A stretch of DNA of 27,356 nt from RUG626 sp964553775 (GTDB taxonomy: Bacteria; Bacillota; Clostridia; Oscillospirales; Oscillospiraceae): NCBI GenBank assembly GCA_964553775.1, contig CAZKLU010000021.1:1-27356 (forward strand), given 5' to 3'. Below are positions 1 through 8,402 of the stretch, in pieces; the first letter of the stretch is position 1, and each line of letters starts with the position of its first letter. The translations under genes and the position numbers were made by a program. Below the pieces are notes generated by a model. The model was not told the DNA's origin. It searched no databases and saw only the letters and a program-made list of their open reading frames with translations.

Positions 1-178
1 CGGCAATGAGAATACCGGAGCAGGAGAGAGCCGCTATGCTGAAAAGACTGTAATCACGGGACTACCACCGCGCTGTCTACTCAGCGGCAGCTACGATACG
101 ATTTCCGGATTGATACGCAATTTTATACTCAAAGCTGGAAGCCCTTCCGGCTTTGAGTATATTGGACGGAGAACTCGC
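1..178. other. Unassigned leader upstream of the alanyl-tRNA editing gene
   Basis: No gene is recognised here. Reading frame 2 is open from the first base into the downstream gene, but the translated residues look unlike the start of any AlaX protein, so I treat the stretch as a leader or as the edge of something cut by the window. It holds a long hairpin at 124-161 (listed separately) and a smaller imperfect one around 69-89. A fragment near 66-75 ending ACCGCG recalls a T-box antiterminator, but the tRNA-pairing UGGN bases are absent. Confidence 0.3.
124..161. repeat. Long perfect inverted repeat (18-bp hairpin)
   Basis: The arms 124-141 and 144-161 pair over 18 positions with one G-U wobble on the plus strand and a 2-nt loop. 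The core is CTCAAAGC pairing with GCTTTGAG. No T-run follows on either strand, so it is not a normal intrinsic terminator. It ends 17 nt before the ATG at 179 and about 6 nt before the GGAG ribosome binding site, so in mRNA it would sit against the initiation region. Confidence 0.6.
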
Positions 179-1339
179 ATGAAAACAGAGACTTTATATT
201 ATAATGACAGCCACATGAAATCATTTACCGCCACAGTTCTATCGTGTGAGACAGCGGACAACAATTTTGCCGTTACCCTCAACAGAACAGCGTTCTTCCC
301 CGAAGGAGGAGGTCAGGCGGGGGATATTGGCACTCTTAATGGCATCCGCGTACTCGATACGCGAAAAAGAAACGGCGAAATTTTACACATTACCGAAAAA
401 CCGCTCGCCGTCGGTGAGGATGTCACGGGCGAAATTAACTGGAACGTGCGGTTCCTGCGAATGCAGAACCACTCCGGCGAACACATCGTTTCCGGGCTTG
501 TATACAGCCGTTTTGGGTTCCACAACGTCGGTTTCCATATGAGCGCGGACGGTGTCATCATAGATTTTGACGGCTACATTACGCCGGACATATTGAGAGA
601 TATTGAAGCTGCGGCAAACGTGATCGTTACCGAAAACAGAATCGTCACGTCATGGTTCCCCAATGCCAAGGAACTTGCCGACATAAGCTATCGCAGCAAA
701 AAGGAGCTTACAGAGGCTGTTCGACTGGTAAAAATAGACGGCTGTGACATCTGCGCCTGCTGCGCCCCGCACGTTAAAAGTACGGGTGAGATAGGTGTTA
801 TACGGATTTACGACAGCATAAAGCGGCGCGATGGTGTTCGGATTCGTATGTTAGCGGGACTGACAGCCTTCGAGGATATGCGCCAAAGATCAGACTCCGT
901 GAGCAGAATATCCGCGCTTCTCTCAGTAAAGCCGGAGAATGTCGCTGAAGCTGTTGAAAAACTGCTCAAGGAACGTGGAGATCTGAGATACGCGCTTGGT
1001 GGGCTTAAACGCAGGCTTGCGGAGCTGAAGGTGCAATCTCTTCCGGAAAGCAGCGGCAATGCTGTGTTTTTTGAGCCTGATTACGAGGCGGCTGACGCGA
1101 AATATATGGCGGAGCTTGCGGTAAAGCGGTGTGGAGGAATCGCGGCTGTGTTTTTTGGTGACTCTGATAATTCGCGTTACTGCATAGTGAGCGAGAGTGT
1201 CAATCTTCGCGAAAAAGCAAAAGAAATAAACGCCGCAATATCCGGACACGGCGGCGGAAACGTAAGCATGATAAGCGGCGCGATAGCGGGTAAAATTGAC
1301 AGGAACAGAATAGAGAGGTATTTTTGTGAGAATTGCTGA
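179..1339 (+). CDS. Alanyl-tRNA editing protein, long AlaX type with DHHA1 domain
   Basis: Likely a free-standing hydrolase that clears mischarged Ser- or Gly-tRNA(Ala) in the cytoplasm. About 386 aa from this start. Seen: FFPEGGGQAGD near residues 39-49; the first zinc half-site H98xxxH102 in QNHSGEH; the second half-site C194xxxH198 in CCAPHVKSTGEIG; a helical linker around 230-290; and a C-terminal DHHA1-like region ending in a glycine-rich stretch (SGHGGGN). These are the marks of the AlaX family, where the paired HxxxH and CxxxH motifs bind zinc. The start was set at ATG 179 because GGAG lies 7 nt upstream and family members begin METxxLYY-like; a TTG at 110 would add 23 unconserved residues that translate the hairpin. 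Its 3' end overlaps metF by 14 nt, suggesting translational coupling. The reason for grouping with methionine genes is not visible. Confidence 0.9.
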   Translation: MKTETLYYNDSHMKSFTATVLSCETADNNFAVTLNRTAFFPEGGGQAGDIGTLNGIRVLDTRKRNGEILHITEKPLAVGEDVTGEINWNVRFLRMQNHSGEHIVSGLVYSRFGFHNVGFHMSADGVIIDFDGYITPDILRDIEAAANVIVTENRIVTSWFPNAKELADISYRSKKELTEAVRLVKIDGCDICACCAPHVKSTGEIGVIRIYDSIKRRDGVRIRMLAGLTAFEDMRQRSDSVSRISALLSVKPENVAEAVEKLLKERGDLRYALGGLKRRLAELKVQSLPESSGNAVFFEPDYEAADAKYMAELAVKRCGGIAAVFFGDSDNSRYCIVSESVNLREKAKEINAAISGHGGGNVSMISGAIAGKIDRNRIERYFCENC

Positions 1340-2189
1340 CATATATAAAGGAAGCGGGTTCCCGCTGTCGTATGAGATATTTCCTCCAAAGGGAGATCTT
1401 AATATTGAGGAACTGCGTACTATGCTTGACGCTCTCGCGGGAACTAACCCATCATTCATAAGCGTCACCTGCTCGGCAGGAGGGAGCGGAAACAGCGCGA
1501 ACACGGCACGGCTTTCAGGCGTTATTGAGAGAGAGTACCATATCCCTTCAATGGCACACATAACGTGCATGGGATATAAGGTATGCGAGATAGACGCAAA
1601 AGCCGAAGAGATAAAATCTGAGGGTATTGAGAATGTGCTTGCTCTGAGGGGCGATCCCACACCGGCAGCGGAACGGAGCGAACTTTACCACGCGAGTGAG
1701 CTTATTGAGCATCTTCATGGAAAATACAATTTCTGTGTCGGCGCGGGGTGCTACCCTGAAGGACACGTTGACTGTGAGAGTGTTGACCGCGATATTGATA
1801 TGCTGAAGCTAAAAGAGGACGCGGGAGCGGAATTTTTTGTGAGCCAGTTGTTTTTCGATAATGAGAGCTTCTACAGATTTATCGACAAGGCGCGGTCAAG
1901 AGGGATCAGCGTTCCGATTGACGCGGGAATAATGCCTATTATGAGTAAGTCTCAGATAACGCGCATGATATTCACCTGCGGAGCGTCACTTCCGGCGGCT
2001 GTCGTGAGACTTCTTTATAAATACGAAAACGACCACGAGGCTCTGTTTAAGGCGGGACTCGAATACGCGGCGAACCAGATAACGGATTTAGCGGCAAGCG
2101 GCGCGGCGAGCGGTATACATCTCTATTCGATGAACAAGCCAGAGGTTGCGGTGTACGAGACGAGGGTACTTAGGAATGCGGGATTCTGA
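1326..2189 (+). CDS. metF: Methylenetetrahydrofolate reductase
   Basis: Reduces 5,10-methylene-THF to 5-methyl-THF, the methyl donor for the methionine synthase encoded two genes downstream. 287 aa, near the usual length of about 290 for bacterial MetF. Seen: SYEIFPPK at the N-terminus, with Glu17 in the position of the catalytic acid; HITCMG; the ALRGDP motif around residues 107-112; and FVSQLFFDN near 176-184, all typical of the FAD-binding barrel. The start is GTG at 1326, preceded by AGAGAGG, and it lies inside the end of the editing gene. The 3' end overlaps the next gene by 14 nt. The tight overlaps indicate one transcript with the activation domain and metH. No frameshift or missing motif was seen. 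Confidence 0.95.
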   Translation: MRIADIYKGSGFPLSYEIFPPKGDLNIEELRTMLDALAGTNPSFISVTCSAGGSGNSANTARLSGVIEREYHIPSMAHITCMGYKVCEIDAKAEEIKSEGIENVLALRGDPTPAAERSELYHASELIEHLHGKYNFCVGAGCYPEGHVDCESVDRDIDMLKLKEDAGAEFFVSQLFFDNESFYRFIDKARSRGISVPIDAGIMPIMSKSQITRMIFTCGASLPAAVVRLLYKYENDHEALFKAGLEYAANQITDLAASGAASGIHLYSMNKPEVAVYETRVLRNAGF

Positions 2190-2769
2190 TATTGAGCTGC
2201 CGTGTGCCAAGGCACTGCGTTCGGAGGTTCTGCGCTACCTTGGCAGACGCGGTCACGAGGTCGGCGAGGAGCTTGAGAAACGTGTGGACGCTATGACGGA
2301 GCGGTGCATTAAATCCGCAAGGATAAAACGCTGTCACGAGCTGTTTGAAATAGCCGTAACGGAGGACGGCGTTACGCTGAAGGGTACCGGAGTGACATTT
2401 CAGGGAAATGACATCAGGCGGTACTGCGGCGGCGCGTCAAGGTGCGCGGTAATAGGCGGAACTCTGGGAGCCGATGTTGAGAGGGAACTTGCGAGACTTG
2501 AGACTCTGAGCGTGACGGACGCGCTGATATTCAATTCGGCGTGTACCGCGCTTATCGAGTGGGTGATGGATATTGAGGAGGCGGAGGTTCGCGAGGGTCA
2601 GACCCGCAAAAAAGGCGGACGGTTCAGCCCCGGATATGGTGATTTTCCTCTCTCCCAGCAGCCGGAGGTACTGTCACTTCTAAACGCGAGGGCGCGTCTC
2701 GGTATTACGCTGACAAAGGATCTTATAATGATACCGCGCAAGAGTGTCACGGCGGTGGTCGCGCTGTGA
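2176..2769 (+). CDS. Stand-alone methionine synthase activation (AdoMet-binding) domain protein
   Basis: Corresponds to the C-terminal reactivation module of MetH, which binds AdoMet and remethylates cobalamin after it oxidises to the Cob(II) state. About 197 aa from ATG 2176. Near the C-terminus is RFSPGYGDFPLSQQ, which contains the RxxxGY AdoMet-binding signature of the family; IGGTLG and the helix after it fit the fold's centre. The start at 2176 has GAGGG 9 nt upstream; an ATG at 2146 would lengthen the overlap with metF and add nothing conserved. The gene sits directly before a metH that ends after its B12 domain, so the two proteins together make up the full MetH set of domains. The electron donor for reactivation is not encoded here. 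Confidence 0.9.
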   Translation: MRDSDIELPCAKALRSEVLRYLGRRGHEVGEELEKRVDAMTERCIKSARIKRCHELFEIAVTEDGVTLKGTGVTFQGNDIRRYCGGASRCAVIGGTLGADVERELARLETLSVTDALIFNSACTALIEWVMDIEEAEVREGQTRKKGGRFSPGYGDFPLSQQPEVLSLLNARARLGITLTKDLIMIPRKSVTAVVAL

Positions 2770-2795
2770 GTGGCGGCGCGAGAAAGGCAAACATT

Positions 2796-5156
2796 ATGTT
2801 CGACAGATATGGACAATTCACCCTCTTCGATGGCGGCATGGGTACTGAGCTGCAAAAGCGCGGTCTTAAACCAGGGGGACTTCCGGAGCTATTCAATATC
2901 ACAAACCCCGATATTGTACTCGATATACACCGCGCATATGTGAACGCCGGTGCTGATGTCGTTACAGCGAACACGTTCGGAGCGAACGCGCTGAAGTTCA
3001 ACGGCGAACATTCGGTTGCGGAGATCATCTCAGCCGGTATCGCGCTTGTAAAGAAATCGGGCGCGAAATATGCCGCTCTCGATCTAGGTCCTACCGGAGC
3101 GATGCTGAAACCGATCGGCACGATGACGTTTTCGGAATGTTATGAGCTTTACAAGGAGCAGGTTATCGCCGGAGTGAAAGCCGGTGCCGACATTGCGCTT
3201 ATCGAAACAATGTCTGATATGCTTGAAGCGAAAGCCGCTCTTTTGGCGGTCAAGGAAAATTCAGACTTGCCCGTCTTCGTGACAATGACGTTCGGAGAGG
3301 ACGGCAGAACATTTCTCGGCACTCCGCCGAAAGCAGCCGCCGTTACACTTTCAAGCCTCGGCGCGGACGCTGTCGGTATAAACTGTTCGCTCGGTCCCGA
3401 ACAGACGGAGCCATTTATTGATGAGATGCTTGAGTATTCGCCGGTGCCTGTGATGGCTCAACCGAACGCGGGACTTCCGGTTATCGGCGCGAACGGCGAA
3501 ACACGCTATGACGTTACACCAGAGGAATTTGCCTCAGTGCTTGCACGGTTTCTTGATAAGGGTGTGACGATAGCGGGCGGCTGCTGCGGTACAACTCCGG
3601 AGCATATAAGGCTCCTTCGCCGTGAGATGGACAAACGAACACCGCATGAGCGCGTCTATATTCCGGCAACGTACATAACGAGCGCGCAGAGAATTGTCGC
3701 GGTACGCGGAAAAACTGTCGCGGTAATTGGGGAGAGAATAAATCCGACAGGCAAAAAGAAGGTCAAGGAGGCTTTACGCACAGGGAACCATGAGTATATT
3801 CTGAACGAGGCGATCTCTCAGGAGGAGGCGGGTGCCGATATACTTGACGTGAACGCGGGACTTCCGGAGATAGACGAGCCGACGGTGCTTGAAGGTCTTG
3901 TGACAGAGCTTCAGAGCGTAACGCCGCTGCCGCTTCAGATCGACAGCTCCGATACAGTGGCACTTGAACGCGCCTGCCGAGTATATTGCGGTAAACCGAT
4001 TATAAATTCGGTGAACGGCAAGAAAGAGAGCCTTGAGACTGTTCTGCCTATAGCAAAAAAATACGGCGCGGCGGTCGTGGGGCTTGCGCTTGACGAAAAC
4101 GGCATACCGGAGAGCGCGGAAGAGCGTTTCAAGATAGCGTCAAGGATAATTGACACGGCGGCAAGCTACGGGATCCCGAAAAACGATGTCCTCATTGACT
4201 GCCTTGTTACAACTATATCGACGAATCAGTCTCTTGCCGTGGAAACGCTGAAAGCAGTCTCAATGGTGACGGAGCGTCTCGGCGTGGGAACGGTCTTAGG
4301 CGTGAGCAACGTCAGCTTCGGACTTCCCGCGAGAGAGATTATAAACTCGACATTTTTAGCTGAGGCACTGGCACACGGTCTGAGTATGCCGATATTGAAC
4401 CCGATGTCAAAGGCGAGCATGGACGTTATATCGGCACACAGGGCTATTTCGGGCAGCGATGCCGGAGCGTTGGGGTTCATAGAAAAATACGCCGATGTGA
4501 AAAACACACCGGCACAGCCAAAGGCGAGAGAAAACGGCGCGGCGGACATAAAGAGTATAGTTCTCTCTGGCAGAACAGGAGAGATTGAGAGCGCGGTGCG
4601 TGACGCGCTTGATAAATATTCCGCTATGGACGTTATAAATAAAGAGCTTATACCGGCAATAGACGCGGCGGGTGATAAGTTCGCGAGCGGAGAGTTCTTT
4701 CTGCCGCAGCTTATGCTTTCAGCGGAGACTGTACAGCGCGGATTTGAGGTTGTGCGTGGGACGTTCAAAAACGAGAGTGTAGAATCGAGGGGAACAATAC
4801 TTCTTGCTACCGTCAAGGGCGATATTCACGACATAGGCAAGAATATAGTGAAGCTGCTTCTGGTAAACTACGGCTATGAGGTGGTTGATCTCGGCAAGGA
4901 CGTGCCGCCGGAGGAAGTGGTGCGTGTGACTATGGAACGCGATATTAAGTTAGTCGGTCTTAGCGCGCTTATGACAACGACAGTGCGCTCGATGGGTGAT
5001 ACAATTAAGGCACTGAAAGCTGCCGGTTCCGACGCAAAGGTTATGGTCGGCGGCGCGGTACTGAACGAGGAATATGCCGCACTCGTCGGAGCGGACTATT
5101 ACGCTAAAGATGCCGCCGAATCCGCAAAAATAGCCGGTATCGTATTCGGTAAATGA
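2796..5156 (+). CDS. metH: B12-dependent methionine synthase, short form without activation domain
   Basis: Transfers a methyl group from methyl-THF to homocysteine through cobalamin. About 786 aa, against roughly 1,200 for full-length MetH. Three modules are visible: homocysteine methyltransferase (FDGGMGT near the start, zinc cysteines in GINCSLG and GGCCGT, up to about residue 290); pterin-binding barrel (IGERINPTGK, DVNAGLP, QIDSSD, roughly 305-560); and the cobalamin cap and Rossmann domain with the axial-histidine motif KGDIHDIG near residue 676. The protein stops after the B12 domain; the AdoMet domain is the separate gene just upstream. ATG 2796 is preferred because AAAGG lies 10 nt upstream and the conserved region begins soon after. 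A GTG at 2766, overlapping the upstream stop by 4 nt, is possible and would add 10 residues. Confidence 0.95.
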   Translation: MFDRYGQFTLFDGGMGTELQKRGLKPGGLPELFNITNPDIVLDIHRAYVNAGADVVTANTFGANALKFNGEHSVAEIISAGIALVKKSGAKYAALDLGPTGAMLKPIGTMTFSECYELYKEQVIAGVKAGADIALIETMSDMLEAKAALLAVKENSDLPVFVTMTFGEDGRTFLGTPPKAAAVTLSSLGADAVGINCSLGPEQTEPFIDEMLEYSPVPVMAQPNAGLPVIGANGETRYDVTPEEFASVLARFLDKGVTIAGGCCGTTPEHIRLLRREMDKRTPHERVYIPATYITSAQRIVAVRGKTVAVIGERINPTGKKKVKEALRTGNHEYILNEAISQEEAGADILDVNAGLPEIDEPTVLEGLVTELQSVTPLPLQIDSSDTVALERACRVYCGKPIINSVNGKKESLETVLPIAKKYGAAVVGLALDENGIPESAEERFKIASRIIDTAASYGIPKNDVLIDCLVTTISTNQSLAVETLKAVSMVTERLGVGTVLGVSNVSFGLPAREIINSTFLAEALAHGLSMPILNPMSKASMDVISAHRAISGSDAGALGFIEKYADVKNTPAQPKARENGAADIKSIVLSGRTGEIESAVRDALDKYSAMDVINKELIPAIDAAGDKFASGEFFLPQLMLSAETVQRGFEVVRGTFKNESVESRGTILLATVKGDIHDIGKNIVKLLLVNYGYEVVDLGKDVPPEEVVRVTMERDIKLVGLSALMTTTVRSMGDTIKALKAAGSDAKVMVGGAVLNEEYAALVGADYYAKDAAESAKIAGIVFGK

Positions 5157-5197
5157 CTGCGGATAAGCGGCGCGGGGCCTGGCTGCTTAACACCCCC

Positions 5198-5226
5198 TTG
5201 ACATAACTCAGCTTCACTGATATAAT
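5198..5226 (+). promoter_or_regulatory. Near-perfect sigma-70 promoter for tatD-ktrB
   Basis: TTGACA at 5198-5203, a 17-nt spacer, and TATAAT at 5221-5226: both hexamers match consensus exactly. Transcription would begin near 5233, giving a leader of about 35 nt with AAAAGGAG at 5247-5254 before the ATG at 5267. An imperfect stem (about 5164-5188) lies just upstream without a T-run, so termination of the metH transcript here is not shown. Confidence 0.9.
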
Positions 5227-5266
5227 ACACATATGTAAGTAAACTCAAAAGGAGCCGCGAAAACTT

Positions 5267-6025
5267 ATGCTGTTCGATACACACGCACACTACGATGATG
5301 AGAAATTCAATGATGACCGTGACGCTTTGCTCCGGTCACTCGCTGAAAACGGTATTGGGCTTGTCGTAAACCCCGGATCGGATATTGCTTCCTCGCGTAA
5401 AGCCCGTGAGCTTGCCGATAGCTATGACTTTTTGTATTTCGCCGTCGGGATCCACCCGCAGGAGGCGGGGAAGGTTCCCAGCGATTACATAGATATTCTG
5501 CGCGATCTCGCGAATCATCCTAAGTGTGTCGCGATTGGAGAGATCGGATTCGACTACCACTATGATGAACCCGACCGTGAGATACAAAAGCGCGTGTTCC
5601 GTGAGCAGATGGAGCTGGCGGGTGAGCTTAATCTGCCCGTTATCATACACGAGCGCGATGCCTGCGCCGATAATCTCGCTATGCTCCGCGAATTTCCCAA
5701 TGTACACGGTGTGCAGCACTGTTATTCGGGAAGCTGGGAGACGGCGAAGGAGCTTCTCTCCATGGGCTATTATATATCGTTTACGGGCGTTGTGACGTTC
5801 AAAAACGCGAGAAAGGTTTTGGAAACTGTGGAGAAAATGCCGCTCGACAGACTGATGGTAGAAACCGACAGCCCCTATCTCGCGCCTGCACCGCACAGGG
5901 GCGAGCGCAATTCGTCTCTGTTTCTCCACTATACAGCCGAGCGGATAGCCGAAATTCGAGGTATTGACACGGAAACAGTCATAAACTCCGCTGCTGAGAA
6001 CGGCATACGTTTTTTTGGAATTTGA
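5267..6025 (+). CDS. tatD: TatD family metal-dependent DNase
   Basis: Cytoplasmic metal-dependent hydrolase of the amidohydrolase fold; family members have 3'-5' exonuclease or endonuclease activity. 252 aa, close to the normal 255-265. Seen in order: the metal-binding DTHAHYDD at the N-terminus (H6, H8), AIGEIGFDYH with the bridging glutamate, PVIIHERDA, VQHCYSGS, and ETDSPYLAP near the C-terminus, so all ligand positions are present. The ATG has AAAAGGAG at a slightly long spacing of 12 nt. A consensus promoter stands in front of it, so it starts a new unit. Its stop codon lies one base before the start of the potassium channel gene, so the two are probably co-transcribed. Confidence 0.95.
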   Translation: MLFDTHAHYDDEKFNDDRDALLRSLAENGIGLVVNPGSDIASSRKARELADSYDFLYFAVGIHPQEAGKVPSDYIDILRDLANHPKCVAIGEIGFDYHYDEPDREIQKRVFREQMELAGELNLPVIIHERDACADNLAMLREFPNVHGVQHCYSGSWETAKELLSMGYYISFTGVVTFKNARKVLETVEKMPLDRLMVETDSPYLAPAPHRGERNSSLFLHYTAERIAEIRGIDTETVINSAAENGIRFFGI

Positions 6026-6026
6026 C

Positions 6027-7355
6027 ATGAATAAAAGACAGAAAAAAGAGCTTGCCCCTATTCTCGCTATTGTGTTCAGCTTTCTCGCGGTTATATTTAT
6101 CGGAACGTTTCTGCTGACTCTGCCGATAAGCTCCAAAAGCCGGAATTGGACTGATGTTATTGACGCTCTCTTTACGGCGACGAGTGCCGCCTGTGTCACG
6201 GGTCTTTCGCCGTTCAACACAGGACTTTACTGGAGCCTTTTCGGTAAGTGCGTGATAATAGTGCTTATACAAATCGGCGGTCTTGGCGCGATGTCGATAA
6301 TAATGGGTCTTGTCGCGCTGGTGAGAAAGCGTACAAGCCTTCAAAACACTAGAATACTGATACAGTCGGCGGGAAATGACAGCTATGAGGGGATCCGTCC
6401 GCTTGTGAGACGGATGTTTCTCGGCACAATCCTCTGTGAGGCACTCGGAGCGGGATTTCTGGCGATACGGTTCATTCCAAAGTACGGAGCCGTGAGAGGG
6501 ATATTCTACTCGATATTTCACGCTGTCTCGGCTTTCTGCAACGCCGGCTTTGATATTCTCGGCGGTAATTCGCTCTGTGAGTACGCCCTCGACCCGCTTG
6601 TGAATATAACGCTGATCGCGCTTATTATAGTTGGCGGTCTTGGGTTCATAGTGTGGGATGATCTCATAAGGTGCCGTTTCCGGTTCAGAAGGCTAAGATT
6701 CCACTCCAAAATAGTAATCGTCACAAATACGGCACTGCTTATCGTGAGTTTTATAGCGTATTTCGGTCTTGAATATAACCACGCTTTTGCCGGGTACACG
6801 TTAGGCGGCAAATTGCTGCTTGCGGCATTTCAGGCTGTGTCACCAAGAACGGCGGGATTCGCGTCGTTTGACCTCACAACGCTTTCGGATGGCGGCGCGT
6901 TATTCACTATGGCGATAATGCTTATAGGCGGCAGCCCCGGCTCAACGGCAGGCGGTGTGAAAACAACTACGTTTGCCGTAATGCTCATATCCGCGTGGTC
7001 ATCCGCGCTGAATGCGTCTCCGACATTTTTCAAGCGAAAAATAGACAACGAAACGGTGCGTCAGGCGGGCGCGGTTATGACTGTCTATATTCTCGCGATA
7101 CTTATTGGCACAATAACATTATGCGCTGTGGAGGCTTTGCCGCTCAAAGAGGCTATGTTTGAGGTCGTGTCCGCGATTGGAACTGTTGGAGTTTCGATGA
7201 ACGTAACGTCGGGTCTTGGCGCGGTGGGAAAGATACTGATAACGATACTGATGTTCGCGGGAAGAATCGGCGGTCTTTCAATAGTGGTGGCTCTCTCCGC
7301 AAGCCGGAAAAAGAGACTTGTGGAGTACCCAAAAGGGAAAATAATAGTCGGGTAA
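6027..7355 (+). CDS. ktrB: Potassium uptake channel subunit, TrkH/KtrB family
   Basis: Membrane-embedded K+ channel subunit that works with a cytoplasmic RCK-domain ring (the KtrA-like gene at 7494). 442 aa, the usual KtrB size. Hydrophobic helices run through the whole protein, and the four filter-loop repeats can be picked out: TSAACVTGLSPFN, SAFCNAGFD, SPRTAGFASFD and SAIGTVGVS, each with the conserved glycine. GGSPGSTAGGVKT precedes the last pair of helices. The ATG at 6027 begins one base after the tatD stop; GGAA lies 6 nt before it, which is weak, so translation may be coupled to tatD. A TTG at 6015 is less likely. KtrB is preferred over TrkH because of size and the small single-RCK partner. 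Confidence 0.93.
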   Translation: MNKRQKKELAPILAIVFSFLAVIFIGTFLLTLPISSKSRNWTDVIDALFTATSAACVTGLSPFNTGLYWSLFGKCVIIVLIQIGGLGAMSIIMGLVALVRKRTSLQNTRILIQSAGNDSYEGIRPLVRRMFLGTILCEALGAGFLAIRFIPKYGAVRGIFYSIFHAVSAFCNAGFDILGGNSLCEYALDPLVNITLIALIIVGGLGFIVWDDLIRCRFRFRRLRFHSKIVIVTNTALLIVSFIAYFGLEYNHAFAGYTLGGKLLLAAFQAVSPRTAGFASFDLTTLSDGGALFTMAIMLIGGSPGSTAGGVKTTTFAVMLISAWSSALNASPTFFKRKIDNETVRQAGAVMTVYILAILIGTITLCAVEALPLKEAMFEVVSAIGTVGVSMNVTSGLGAVGKILITILMFAGRIGGLSIVVALSASRKKRLVEYPKGKIIVG

Positions 7356-7493
7356 GCGCGGACATTGGCGGCGGTACGAAACGCCGCGTGACTATCGGAG
7401 CTGAGTTTGCGAAACCCGCTCTTCGCTAATTGCATAGGCACGGGAATTTGCCCGCAATACCAGTCCTCTCATAAATATTAAGGAGATTCCCTG
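7356..7493 (+). other. Structured gap between channel and regulatory subunit genes
   Basis: A 138-nt gap in an otherwise tight operon. It holds a 6-bp GC-only hairpin at 7368-7387 (GCGGCG/CGCCGC) and a second short stem around 7451-7464. Near 7425-7441 is GCTAATTGCATAGGCA, which resembles, from memory, the conserved 3' segment of ydaO-type c-di-AMP riboswitches. The upstream conserved half of that riboswitch is not visible, so I do not call a riboswitch. AAGGAG at 7480-7485 serves the next gene. Confidence 0.35.
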
Positions 7494-8141
7494 ATGAAAT
7501 CAATACTAATCATCGGCATGGGTCGCTTCGGACGGCACCTCGCCGCTAAAATGTACGAGCTTGGCAATCAGATTATGGTCGTTGACTCCGATGAGGAGAT
7601 CATCGAAATGCTCTCCACACGCTACACTGACTGTTCTATCGGTGACTGCACCAAAGAACCGGTCATAGCGTCGCTCGGCGTTGAAAATTTTGACATATGC
7701 TTTGTCACCGTTGGGGACTTTCAGGCGTCTCTCGTCATTACTACACTCTTAAAACGCCATGGAGCAACTACAGTTGTCTCCAAAACGGAGCAGGATATTC
7801 AATCGGATCTTCTGAAACAGGTCGGCGCGACGGAGGTTGTCTATCCCGACAGGGAAATTGCCGAAAAATTAGCCGTATGCTATAATTCCGACAATATATT
7901 TGACTTTATACCGCTCACAGGGGGACTTGCCATATACGAGATAGCTGTTCCAAAGGAATGGATAGGCGGCACACTAATAAGCATAGATGTGAGAAAGCGG
8001 TACAACGTCAGCGTTATCGCCATAAAAAACGGCAGCGTCATGTCCCCAATGCCGAGCGCGAGTTACAGGTTCCGTGAAGGCGACCACGTTATGGTTATGG
8101 GCGATTCGTCGGACGTTTTCAAGCTGACAGTCGAGAAATAA
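7494..8141 (+). CDS. ktrA: Potassium uptake regulatory subunit, TrkA/KtrA family (RCK domains)
   Basis: Cytoplasmic nucleotide-binding subunit that gates the KtrB-type channel encoded just upstream. 215 aa, matching single-RCK KtrA proteins rather than the two-copy TrkA of enterobacteria. The N-terminus has the Rossmann signature IIGMGRFGRHLA with an acidic residue at the end of strand 2 (VVDSDEE), as expected for an NAD(H)- or ATP-binding RCK_N domain, ending near residue 135. The last 75 residues form an RCK_C domain; in KtrA proteins this domain can bind c-di-AMP, but no residue here proves that. The ATG is preceded by AAGGAG at 8-nt spacing. The 138-nt gap after ktrB suggests separate control of the two subunits. 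Confidence 0.93.
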   Translation: MKSILIIGMGRFGRHLAAKMYELGNQIMVVDSDEEIIEMLSTRYTDCSIGDCTKEPVIASLGVENFDICFVTVGDFQASLVITTLLKRHGATTVVSKTEQDIQSDLLKQVGATEVVYPDREIAEKLAVCYNSDNIFDFIPLTGGLAIYEIAVPKEWIGGTLISIDVRKRYNVSVIAIKNGSVMSPMPSASYRFREGDHVMVMGDSSDVFKLTVEK

Positions 8142-8402
8142 TCAGCGCAGTGCGAAATTGATATACCCGCGCTATGATTTTACAATAAGATGCTGTATCT
8201 AATTTGCGGCGGCGCGGGGTACCTTCTGGTATTACGGAGTTTTATTAACTTAACACAGTGCTTTCACCGTTTGCTGATTTTCACGGCGGAACCACGCAAA
8301 AATTTTTTTCAAAGGTATTTATTCATAATGGCGCGTCACGGTCTATCGGGGCAGCTTTTATGGATCGATATATAAAATTTTAGAAGTTAGGAGGAAGACA
8401 TC
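8142..8402 (+). other. Intergenic region before metY
   Basis: 261 nt with no convincing gene. A 61-codon ORF at 8190-8375 has no ribosome binding site or recognisable protein. I looked for a SAM-I riboswitch and a Met T-box, which often precede metY in Firmicutes, and saw neither core motif. A T-rich patch at 8304-8311 and an AT-rich TATATAAAAT near 8369-8378 could be promoter parts, but no good -35 is positioned with them. A very strong AGGAGG at 8389-8394 is placed 8 nt before the metY ATG. Confidence 0.4.

Noticed and set aside
1..123. T-box or other riboswitch upstream of the editing gene
   Set aside because: An ACCGCG fragment is present but the UGGN tRNA-binding bases and a following terminator are not; no cobalamin, SAM, glycine or THF core was matched.
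923..1660. 245-codon minus-strand ORF over the editing gene and metF
   Set aside because: Antisense to two well-supported overlapping genes; composition is typical of a reverse-frame shadow.
5336..6220. 294-codon minus-strand ORF over tatD and the start of ktrB
   Set aside because: Antisense to a TatD protein with all metal ligands; no known protein in the translation.
8190..8375. 61-codon ORF between ktrA and metY
   Set aside because: No ribosome binding site, no family, and a composition like non-coding AT-rich DNA.
8142..8402. SAM-I riboswitch or Met T-box before metY
   Set aside because: Expected from biology, but the conserved cores are not seen.
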